Below, in pieces: positions 24,488 to 31,780 of a DNA stretch of 44,864 nt. The first letter of the stretch is position 1; each line of letters starts with the position of its first letter. The translations under genes and the position numbers were made by a program. Source of the DNA: an uncultured bacterium (GTDB lineage: Bacteria > Actinomycetota > Coriobacteriia > Coriobacteriales > Eggerthellaceae); NCBI GenBank assembly GCA_905214325.1, contig CAJMLT010000010.1:1-44864 (forward strand), given 5' to 3'. The notes below the pieces were generated by a model that did not search any database, was not told the origin of the DNA, and saw only the letters and a program-made list of their open reading frames with translations.

Positions 24488-24588
24488 CGGGTCAAGGCTC
24501 CCTTACACGATGAATACGTGGTCTTTCGCATGATGAATCGATCACGTGTGCAATAGACGGATAAAGGTTATCTGAAAGGAACTCAAGA

Positions 24589-24993
24589 ATGGCAATGGAA
24601 AAGACCTATATCATGATCAAGCCCGACGGCGTCAAAAACGCCCACATCGGCGAGATCGTCAACCGTTTCGAGCGTGCCGGTCTCAAGATCGAGCGCATGG
24701 AATTGGGCATGGTCACTCCCGATCAGGCTGCCGCTAACTACCGGGAACACGAAGGTAAGCCGTTCTATGATGGCCTTATCGAATACATCACCTCGGGTCC
24801 CGTGGTCAAGATGATCATCTCTGGCGACGGAGCCGTACTGAAGTGTCGTTCTCTCATGGGTGCCACTAACCCTGCCGAAGCGGCCCCCGGCACCATTCGC
24901 GGTGATTTCGGTCTGATCATGGATGAAAATGTAATCCACGGCTCTGATTCCGTCGAATCAGCCGATCGAGAAATGGGTATCTTCTTCGCGTAG
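24589..24993 (+). CDS. ndk: Nucleoside diphosphate kinase
   Basis: A 134-residue enzyme that transfers phosphate from ATP to nucleoside diphosphates through a phosphohistidine. It shows MIKPDGVKNAHIGEIV, MGATNPAEAAPGTIRGDFG and the active-site histidine in NVIHGSDSVESADREM. Length is normal. AAAGGA precedes the ATG. The hydrogenase genes begin 60 bases downstream with no terminator or clear promoter between, so transcription may run through. Confidence 0.97.
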   Translation: MAMEKTYIMIKPDGVKNAHIGEIVNRFERAGLKIERMELGMVTPDQAAANYREHEGKPFYDGLIEYITSGPVVKMIISGDGAVLKCRSLMGATNPAEAAPGTIRGDFGLIMDENVIHGSDSVESADREMGIFFA

Positions 24994-25053
24994 AAGCACC
25001 CCATCACCCATGAGATAAGCAACGATTCTGCTGCTTTAGACAAGGGAGGAAGC

Positions 25054-26094
25054 ATGCTTTATCGAGTTATCGATGCAGACGAACTTTCTTCACTTATTCG
25101 TGGTTTCATGAATGATTACGAACTCGTAGCTCCGGTCAAGAAAGGCCGGGGCTACGTTTTTGATGTCATCACCGATCCCGATCAAGTTGAACTGGACTAT
25201 GTAACGACCATCGTGTCGCCCAAAAAGTATTTTCTTCCTCCGGAGGAAACGCTGATGCGTTTCAGCGCCGAGGACAACGAGGTCGTCGATTATACGATCG
25301 ATATCAAACCGCGGGTTATCTTCGGGGTTCACCCCTGCGATATCAACGCTATCAACCGTTTGGACATGGTGTATAAGGATACGCAATATCCCGACCCCTA
25401 CTATACCAAGCGCCGTCAGAACACCCTGATCGTGGGTATGGGATGCACTCCCGGTCCCACGTGTTTCTGCCACCGCTTCGGTACCGACGAAGCGCGCACG
25501 GGAGCCGATCTGTTTCTGCAGCGCATAGGGGAGAAGTACCTCATATCCCTATCCAACGTGGAAGCTTCGAGTGTTCTGGAGGCCTCCTGTTCTCCGGTGC
25601 ATGCCACCGATGACGAGCGTCGGGAATTCCGTCGTGTCACCCGCAAACGTCAGGAAAGCTTCAATCAGGACATTCCGCAGGTTCAGGAGATCGCGATGCT
25701 CATGGATGTGTTCCATCGCGACGAATTCTGGGCCGAGCTGGGGAATCGTTGCCAGTCATGCTCGGCGTGTTCGGCGGTATGCCCCACCTGTTTCTGCTTC
25801 GATATCTACGACGAGTTCGACCCGGATGGCAAGAACGGATCACGCAAGCGCACGTGGGATTCCTGCACGTCTCCCGAATTCGCTCTTGTCGCCGGCGGGC
25901 ATAACTTCCGTGACGACAACCGCCGTCGCGTGAGACATCGCTTCTATCACAAACTCAACGGCTTCACCGGCAGTCATGACTATCAGCTATGCGTGGGATG
26001 CGGACGTTGCGTGAAGGCATGTAAGGCTGACATCAATCCCATCGAGGTACTTCGCTTCTTTGATCGGAAGGGGGCTGAATCCGATGTCGGATAG
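25054..26094 (+). CDS. NiFe hydrogenase (sulfhydrogenase type) beta subunit, iron-sulfur protein
   Basis: A 346-residue electron-transfer subunit like HydB of the Pyrococcus soluble hydrogenase and anaerobic sulfite reductase subunit A. The front part shows a conserved FGVHPCDINAI. Two ferredoxin-like cluster motifs lie in the back half: CQSCSACSAVCPTCFC and CVGCGRCVKACKADINP, each able to hold a 4Fe-4S cluster. It would pass electrons between the catalytic dimer and the flavin subunit. GGGAGGAAG precedes the ATG. It overlaps the next gene by 11 bases. Confidence 0.85.
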   Translation: MLYRVIDADELSSLIRGFMNDYELVAPVKKGRGYVFDVITDPDQVELDYVTTIVSPKKYFLPPEETLMRFSAEDNEVVDYTIDIKPRVIFGVHPCDINAINRLDMVYKDTQYPDPYYTKRRQNTLIVGMGCTPGPTCFCHRFGTDEARTGADLFLQRIGEKYLISLSNVEASSVLEASCSPVHATDDERREFRRVTRKRQESFNQDIPQVQEIAMLMDVFHRDEFWAELGNRCQSCSACSAVCPTCFCFDIYDEFDPDGKNGSRKRTWDSCTSPEFALVAGGHNFRDDNRRRVRHRFYHKLNGFTGSHDYQLCVGCGRCVKACKADINPIEVLRFFDRKGAESDVG

Positions 26095-27001
26095 AAAGAG
26101 AACGGCACCTGCGACGCTCGACATCGTGGGTCATCAGAACTATGCCGCTCCCCTGACGGGTGAGCAGATGATGGCAGGTAATCCCTATCGTCCCTGGTCG
26201 GCGCGAATCACCTCCATCACGCCCCTTACGGAAAAGGAAACACTTTTCGAATTTCGCATCATCGACGATCGCGTGCGTGAGGCATTCCATCATCATCCGG
26301 GTCAGTTCGTCTGCGTGAGCGTGTTCGGTGTCGGCGAAGCGCCTATTTCCATCTCCAGTTCGCCGTCGAAAAGCGGCTTCATCGAAATCTGCGTCCGTAG
26401 GGCGGGGGATGTCACGACCGCGCTTCACAATATGCAATGCGGTGACATCATCGGACTGCGCGGCCCCTATGGTCGCCCGTTTCCCTTCGAGGACATGAAG
26501 GGGCGTGACATTCTGCTCGTCGCCGGTGGTTTGGGTATCGCGCCGTTGCGTTCCCTCATCAACAATATTCATGATGAACGTTCCGAATTCGGCAACGTGA
26601 CCATCATCTACGGATCGAAAACGCCCGAGGAAATCATGTTCCGTGAGCAATTCGAGATGTGGAGCCATCGTCCCGATTTCGATTTCTACCTCACCATCGA
26701 CAAGCCCCATCCCGATTGGGATGGCAGGGTGGGTCTCGTCACCGAAGTGTTCTCGATGATCGACGTCGACGCCGACAATACCTTCGGCGCCATCTGCGGG
26801 CCACCGGTGATGTATCGTTTCGTGGTTGAGGAAATGGCCCGTAAGGGTATCAGTTACGACCGTATCTTCATGTCGTTCGAGCGTCATATGAAGTGCGGTA
26901 TGGGTCGCTGCGGTCATTGTCAGATCGGCCATCAGTATGTATGTCTCGACGGGCCGGTATTCAATTACTGGGAAGCCAAGAATATCCAGGGGTCGATGTG
27001 A
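26084..27001 (+). CDS. NiFe hydrogenase gamma subunit, FAD/NAD(P)-binding
   Basis: A 305-residue protein of the ferredoxin-NADP reductase family. A flavin domain (40-135; HPGQFVCVSV, PISISSSP) is followed by an NAD(P)-binding domain (145-260; LVAGGLGIAPLRSLI, ICGPPVMYRF). A C-terminal cysteine cluster, CGMGRCGHCQIG...VC, likely holds a 2Fe-2S centre. It exchanges electrons with NAD(P)H. The start at 26084 lies inside the end of the preceding gene, and the next gene begins one base after its stop, so the order beta-gamma-delta-alpha matches hydBGDA of Pyrococcus. Confidence 0.88.
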   Translation: MSDRKRTAPATLDIVGHQNYAAPLTGEQMMAGNPYRPWSARITSITPLTEKETLFEFRIIDDRVREAFHHHPGQFVCVSVFGVGEAPISISSSPSKSGFIEICVRRAGDVTTALHNMQCGDIIGLRGPYGRPFPFEDMKGRDILLVAGGLGIAPLRSLINNIHDERSEFGNVTIIYGSKTPEEIMFREQFEMWSHRPDFDFYLTIDKPHPDWDGRVGLVTEVFSMIDVDADNTFGAICGPPVMYRFVVEEMARKGISYDRIFMSFERHMKCGMGRCGHCQIGHQYVCLDGPVFNYWEAKNIQGSM

Positions 27002-27002
27002 T

Positions 27003-27770
27003 ATGGCATGTAATCAAGAAAGAAACAAGGCCGTTCCCCGCGTGGTGGTCGTAGGCCTGGCCAGCTGTTTCGGCTGTCAGCTTCAGATCACCAATCAGGA
27101 ACACTACCTTCAGGATATTCTCGGCCGTATAGAACTGGTGTATTGGCAGATGACTTCGAGCGAACCCTTGCCCGATGAGTTCGATGTCGCCATCATCGAA
27201 GGCGCCGTCACCACCGATGAGGCCGTTGAAACCGTGAAGATGCTGCGGGAAAAGGCCGGTGCGCTCATCACGATAGGGGCGTGCGCCAACACGGCGGGTA
27301 TTCCCGGCATGGCTGCTTCCGGTTTCGAAGCGCGCAGTGCGGAAGTATACGATACGCTGCCGCTTGCCTGCGGCGAGATGATAGCTCCCCGTTCGGTGCA
27401 CGAAGTCGTTGACGTGGACTATCGCGTTCTGTGCTGTCCGATCGATTTCTATGAGTTCGCATCCGTGCTATCCACGGCTCTCCATGGCTCCAACCATAAA
27501 CTCCGATCGACGACGATGTGCAATGAATGCAAGCGTCGCGAGAATGTCTGCTTCTACCCCCAAGGCGAAGTATGTCTCGGTTTGGTGACCAATGGGGGAT
27601 GCATGGCCCGTTGTCCATCGCTCGGTCGCCCCTGCAGTGGTTGTCGTGGGCTTTCCCCGGAAGCCAACATTGCTTCGGCGCGTGAGACCGTGGATCGTTT
27701 CGGCCTTTCCGTGGCCGAATTCGACAAGAAGCTCGAAATGTTCAACCAGCCCCATTCTTCGCTTGCCTAG
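27003..27770 (+). CDS. NiFe hydrogenase delta (small) subunit
   Basis: A 255-residue small subunit that carries iron-sulfur clusters from the active site. The proximal cluster ligands are in GLASCFGCQLQITN near the N terminus, GACAN near 100, and CCPID near 140. Further cysteines, CNECKRRENVC and CMARCPSLGRPCSGC, would bind two more clusters. There is no twin-arginine signal, so the enzyme is cytoplasmic, as expected for group 3b hydrogenases. The ATG at 27003 lies one base past the gamma-subunit stop; an upstream in-frame start would overlap the gamma subunit with no homology. Confidence 0.9.
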   Translation: MACNQERNKAVPRVVVVGLASCFGCQLQITNQEHYLQDILGRIELVYWQMTSSEPLPDEFDVAIIEGAVTTDEAVETVKMLREKAGALITIGACANTAGIPGMAASGFEARSAEVYDTLPLACGEMIAPRSVHEVVDVDYRVLCCPIDFYEFASVLSTALHGSNHKLRSTTMCNECKRRENVCFYPQGEVCLGLVTNGGCMARCPSLGRPCSGCRGLSPEANIASARETVDRFGLSVAEFDKKLEMFNQPHSSLA

Positions 27771-27784
27771 GAAACGAGGTTCCC

Positions 27785-29068
27785 GTGTCTAAGACAGCCA
27801 TAAGCATCGACCATATCGCCCGTATCGAGGGGCATGGTAACGTCCATGTCGTCATCGATGAGGGTGTGGTTGAAAAGGTAGAGATGAACATCGTCGAGCC
27901 GGCGCGCCTGTTCGAATCCATGGTGAAGGGGCGCAGCTATAAGGATTGCTCCTACATCGCTTCGCGCGTGTGTGGCATCTGTTCTCCCAGCCATTGCATC
28001 ACCGATATCAAAGCGGTGGAACAGGCTTTCGGTGTGGAGATTTCCGAGCGCAGCGCCAAGTTGCGCGAACTGCTGGTCTACGGTTCCTACCTGCAAAATC
28101 ACGCCTCGCATCTCTTCGTTTTCGTCGTGCCTGATTTCGTGGGTTATCCCAGCGTGTTTCCTCTTGCCGAAAGTAACCCCGAACTATTCGCCCGTGCTCT
28201 CGAATTGAAGGCGCTCGGAAACGAATTGTGCACGAAGATCGGTGGGCGCTCCATCCATCCGATCACCGCCGTCGTCGGTGGCTTCACTCACGAGATCACC
28301 TCTCGGGAATACCTTGATCTGGCCGACAAACTCGAAGCCATGGTTCCTTTCGCCTGCGAGACGGTCGATCTGTTTTCATCGTTTCGTATAACCGACATCC
28401 AAAGCACTTCGGAGATGCTCGCCATGGTGGAGCCCGATTATTATCCGGTGCAGTCTTCGTCCACGTTGCGCCTCGTCGACGGGGGAGTGGAATTCGATGC
28501 AGCCGATTATCGTGAGTATCTCGAAGAATACGGTGTCGCCCATTCGGGTGCCTATTTCACGCGGGTGAAATCAACGGGTAATACGGTGATGACGTCGGCT
28601 CTCGCGCGTATCAATGCTTCGTGGGATAATCTCTCCTCCGAAGCCAAGGTCATTTCTGCGAAGGCCGGGTTGCGTCCTGCGGAGAAAAACCCCATGAAGA
28701 ACAATCTCGCCCAAGCGGTCGAGATCGTTGATGCACTCATCCGATGCGTGGGAATCTGTCGCGATCTCGCCCGTATGGAAGGCGATTCCACCCCCGTTTC
28801 CTACGACGTGAAAAGCGGCGTGGGTGTCGGCATGACCGAGGCTCCGCGCGGCGTCGTGTTCCACGAGCTGGAATTCGACGATGAGGGCACGGTGGTACAC
28901 GCCAACATCGTCACGCCCACCGCCCAGAATCTTGCATCGATGGAAGCGGATCTTCGCCAGCTCGTCGAAGTGCTGGCATCCTCCGGGCTGTCCGAAAAAT
29001 ACATGCGTGCCGAAATAGCCAAGCTCGTACGTGCTTACGATCCCTGTCTGTCCTGTAGCGTCCACTGA
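27785..29068 (+). CDS. NiFe hydrogenase alpha (large, catalytic) subunit
   Basis: A 427-residue catalytic subunit. The nickel ligands are in RVCGICSPSHC near residue 60 and DPCLSCSVH at the very end. The N terminus shows DHIARIEGHG. The group 3b-like operon order suggests bidirectional hydrogen oxidation and production with NAD(P)H, and perhaps polysulfide reduction. The protein stops immediately after the histidine where a maturation protease normally cuts, so it lacks the usual C-terminal extension. The GTG start follows GAGG at six bases. No hyp maturation genes or protease gene lie in the window; they must be elsewhere if the enzyme is active. Confidence 0.9.
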   Translation: MSKTAISIDHIARIEGHGNVHVVIDEGVVEKVEMNIVEPARLFESMVKGRSYKDCSYIASRVCGICSPSHCITDIKAVEQAFGVEISERSAKLRELLVYGSYLQNHASHLFVFVVPDFVGYPSVFPLAESNPELFARALELKALGNELCTKIGGRSIHPITAVVGGFTHEITSREYLDLADKLEAMVPFACETVDLFSSFRITDIQSTSEMLAMVEPDYYPVQSSSTLRLVDGGVEFDAADYREYLEEYGVAHSGAYFTRVKSTGNTVMTSALARINASWDNLSSEAKVISAKAGLRPAEKNPMKNNLAQAVEIVDALIRCVGICRDLARMEGDSTPVSYDVKSGVGVGMTEAPRGVVFHELEFDDEGTVVHANIVTPTAQNLASMEADLRQLVEVLASSGLSEKYMRAEIAKLVRAYDPCLSCSVH

Positions 29069-29131
29069 GAATTCTTTCCCATTTGCATCAGGCTTTTCAA
29101 GAGGATACATTTGATGCACCTGTGGATTTCG

Positions 29132-29159
29132 TCGACGAGATGACACCGTGTGATAAAAT
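29132..29159 (+). promoter_or_regulatory. Probable promoter of the mre operon
   Basis: TAAAAT at 29154-29159 is preceded by TG at 29151-29152 (extended -10). TCGACG at 29132-29137 is a fair -35 with a 16-base spacer. Transcription would start about 27 bases before mreB. Confidence 0.5.
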
Positions 29160-29192
29160 CGTTATTCGCACTTCAGACTGTGAGGAATTTGC

Positions 29193-30248
29193 ATGTCGAT
29201 TTTAGACTTTATACAGAATGCCTCGTCTTCGTCGTCCTACGATATGGCGATCGATCTTGGCACTGCTAATACATTGGTTGGTATCACCGGACAGGGCGTC
29301 ATCATCAACGAGCCGTCCGTTGTCGCCATTGAGCGCAGCACCCATCGCGTTTTAGCGGTCGGTCACGAAGCCAAGAACATGATCAATCATACGCCGGATA
29401 CCTTTTTGGCCGAGCATCCGCTTCACGATGGTGTCATCGCCGATTACGATATCACCGAAGCCATGCTTTCGGCCTTCATCAACAAGGCGGCACCTTGTCG
29501 CTACCCTTGGCAACCCAAGCCGCGCATCGTGGTCTGTATCCCCTGTGGGGCGACTTCCGTCGAGAAGCGCGCGGTATTCGAGGCAACCATTCAGGCGGGA
29601 GCTCGACAGGCTTACCTGATCGAAGAACCTATGGCTGCCGCCATGGGTGCCGATCTGCCCGTTACCGAGCCCACCGGTTCGATGGTGGTCGATATCGGTG
29701 GTGGCACCACCGAAGTTGCCGTTATATCCCTGGGAGGTATCGTCACTTCCTCTTCGTTGCGTTTGGCGGGTAACCGCATGGATGAAGCCATCGCCATGCA
29801 CCTGCGCGATCTCTTGGGTATCAAGATCGGCGAACGCACCGCAGAAGTCATTAAGATCAAGATCGGCTCCATCCTTCCCTTCGAGGATGGGCGTGAGCGC
29901 GATATGATCATCTCGGGTCAGGACGTTCTGACCGAGCAACCAAAAGAAGTCACCATTCAGTCCGAAGATGTGCGTGATGCCCTTCAGGCCCCCATCGATG
30001 AGATGGTCATCCACATCAAGGAAACCTTCAAGAAAACAAACCCCGATCTTGCGTCGGACATCATATCGAACGGCATTCTGCTCACCGGCGGTGGCGGTTT
30101 GCTTTCCGGCTTGGATCGCTATCTCACTAGCAAGCTTGAAATTCCCGTATGGACGAGCGAAACCGCGCTCGTCAACGTGGTCAATGGGTGTTTGAAGGTT
30201 CTCGAGACGCCGACGGCTCTGAAACAGATACTCATGCGATCAAAATAG
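29193..30248 (+). CDS. mreB: Rod-shape determining protein MreB
   Basis: A 351-residue bacterial actin that forms membrane-attached filaments guiding cell-wall elongation. Phosphate 1 loop AIDLGTANTLVG, VVCIPCGATSVEKRA, IEEPMAAAMGADLPV, phosphate 2 VVDIGGGTTEVAVISLGG and the adenosine motif LLTGGGGLLSG are all present. The first 16 residues are a serine-rich, weakly hydrophobic leader (LDFIQNASSSSS) that may help membrane contact. GTGAGGAA precedes the ATG. It is first in a complete elongasome cluster. Confidence 0.95.
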   Translation: MSILDFIQNASSSSSYDMAIDLGTANTLVGITGQGVIINEPSVVAIERSTHRVLAVGHEAKNMINHTPDTFLAEHPLHDGVIADYDITEAMLSAFINKAAPCRYPWQPKPRIVVCIPCGATSVEKRAVFEATIQAGARQAYLIEEPMAAAMGADLPVTEPTGSMVVDIGGGTTEVAVISLGGIVTSSSLRLAGNRMDEAIAMHLRDLLGIKIGERTAEVIKIKIGSILPFEDGRERDMIISGQDVLTEQPKEVTIQSEDVRDALQAPIDEMVIHIKETFKKTNPDLASDIISNGILLTGGGGLLSGLDRYLTSKLEIPVWTSETALVNVVNGCLKVLETPTALKQILMRSK

Positions 30249-30263
30249 GAGATCATCTAAGCA

Positions 30264-31220
30264 ATGGCCCTGAAACTCAACGATAAACGAATGCAATTCG
30301 GTGGCCAGCTTGGAGGAACAACACTTCTTATCATATTGCTTGTTGTTTCCCTCGTTCTGGTTGTTCTCTACTCCCGCGAAGGCACGGAAGGCCCCCTACA
30401 TTCCGTGCAAGATGCCACTTCGACGGTTTCCTCGCCTTTGAGTGCGGTGGGGACCACGGTGGGTTCTTTGGCGGTATCCGCTTCCACATCGGTCGGTGAC
30501 CTGACGGCAAGCGATGCATCCATGAGCCAGCTGCGGGAAAACAACGCGCAACTTGCCCAGATGGTAGTCGAGCTGGAGGAATATCGTCAGGAAGCGCAGC
30601 GCCTCGAATCCCTCATCGGACTTTCGGATGCCTATGGATTCTCTTCGGTCGCCGCGCATGTCGTGGGGTATTCCGCCGATTCCTATAATCGTATCATCAC
30701 GCTTGATGTGGGCACCAATTCGGGGGTCAAAACGGGTCTTCCCGTCATGGGGTCGACCGGCGTCATCGGGCAGGTGGTCTCCACGACTCCGCTGACTTCC
30801 CAAGTCCGCTTGCTTACCGACGCCCAAAGCGGTGTTTCGGTTCTGGTTCAGTCCTCGCGTGCCGAAGGAATCATCACCGGTTCGGTTGAGGGAGTGCTCT
30901 ATCTCGAAGGTGTCGACGATTCGGTGAATATTCAGCCGGGTGACGCCGTTATCACATCCGGCTTGGGTGGGGGCTACTATCGTGGTCTCGTCGTGGGTGT
31001 TGTGGCGAAGGTCGAGCAGCGGGCGGGCAACGCCACGCGTACTATCGTCGTCACGCCCAATGCGTCATTCAACAACATCAGCGAAGCGCTTGTCGTTTTG
31101 GGTATGAGTAATGCCAATGCGGCATCCGAGGACACCAATCAGGCCTCCGCGCTCATCAATTCAGTGAACCCGACCACCCTCTCCGCGAAGACCGCCGCCT
31201 CTTCGACGGGGTCGAACTAG
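30264..31220 (+). CDS. mreC: Rod-shape determining protein MreC
   Basis: A 318-residue protein with one N-terminal membrane helix (about 18-37, TLLIILLVVSLVLVVLY), a coiled coil (about 85-115, QLRENNAQLAQMVVELEEY) and the double beta-barrel MreC domain outside the cell (AAHVVGYSADSYNRIITLDVG, GVKTGLPVMGSTGVIGQV). It links MreB to the outer synthesis enzymes. The last ~40 residues are a low-complexity, Ala/Ser/Thr-rich tail. It is 15 bases after mreB. Confidence 0.93.
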   Translation: MALKLNDKRMQFGGQLGGTTLLIILLVVSLVLVVLYSREGTEGPLHSVQDATSTVSSPLSAVGTTVGSLAVSASTSVGDLTASDASMSQLRENNAQLAQMVVELEEYRQEAQRLESLIGLSDAYGFSSVAAHVVGYSADSYNRIITLDVGTNSGVKTGLPVMGSTGVIGQVVSTTPLTSQVRLLTDAQSGVSVLVQSSRAEGIITGSVEGVLYLEGVDDSVNIQPGDAVITSGLGGGYYRGLVVGVVAKVEQRAGNATRTIVVTPNASFNNISEALVVLGMSNANAASEDTNQASALINSVNPTTLSAKTAASSTGSN

Positions 31221-31240
31221 AAGGAAAAGGAGGTAATCGT

Positions 31241-31768
31241 ATGCGTTCCAAGATCGTTCCCCTCATAGCGTCGCTTGTCGCCGTCGTGCTGCAGATCGTT
31301 GTTGCGCCCGTCATCTCGTTTTCCGATGTGGTGCCGAATTTCTTAGTCGCTCTCGTCATCGTCTTATCTATCGTGCGCAGCCCCGATACCACCTATCTCT
31401 ACGCATTCGTGCTGGGTCTTCTTTCCGATCTGTTCTCCCAGACCCCGCTCGGGTTGACTCCCTTGTTACTTCTCGTGGCGTCGTTCGTCTTGTCCCGTGC
31501 CTTCGAGGCGCTTGATAGAGACTCCATCACCATGGCCTGTATCGCCGCCGCCGTAACGGCGTTCGTTTTCGAGATCATCTTCGCCATCGTTTTGTTGATC
31601 GTTGGGTATTCGGCCTCGTTTTTCGATCTGTTGATCTATCGAGCTCTTCCCATCGGTGTTTACAACACGTTGCTCTGCATCGCTTTGTATCTGCTCTCGC
31701 GTAAGTTTTCCTTCGGTCAGCCCTCGAGTGACGCTTGGACCGTTTCAAGCTCGCATCGTTATCGTTAA
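31241..31768 (+). CDS. mreD: Rod-shape determining protein MreD
   Basis: A 175-residue, highly hydrophobic protein with about five membrane helices. Its position between mreC and the PBP2 gene and the conserved FSDVVPNFLVALVIVLSI and FVLGLLSDLFSQTPLGL stretches identify MreD. It is thought to bridge MreC and the elongation synthase. AAGGAGGT precedes the ATG at ideal spacing. The final ~20 residues are serine-rich and polar. Confidence 0.88.
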   Translation: MRSKIVPLIASLVAVVLQIVVAPVISFSDVVPNFLVALVIVLSIVRSPDTTYLYAFVLGLLSDLFSQTPLGLTPLLLLVASFVLSRAFEALDRDSITMACIAAAVTAFVFEIIFAIVLLIVGYSASFFDLLIYRALPIGVYNTLLCIALYLLSRKFSFGQPSSDAWTVSSSHRYR

Positions 31769-31780
31769 GGTACACACCCG

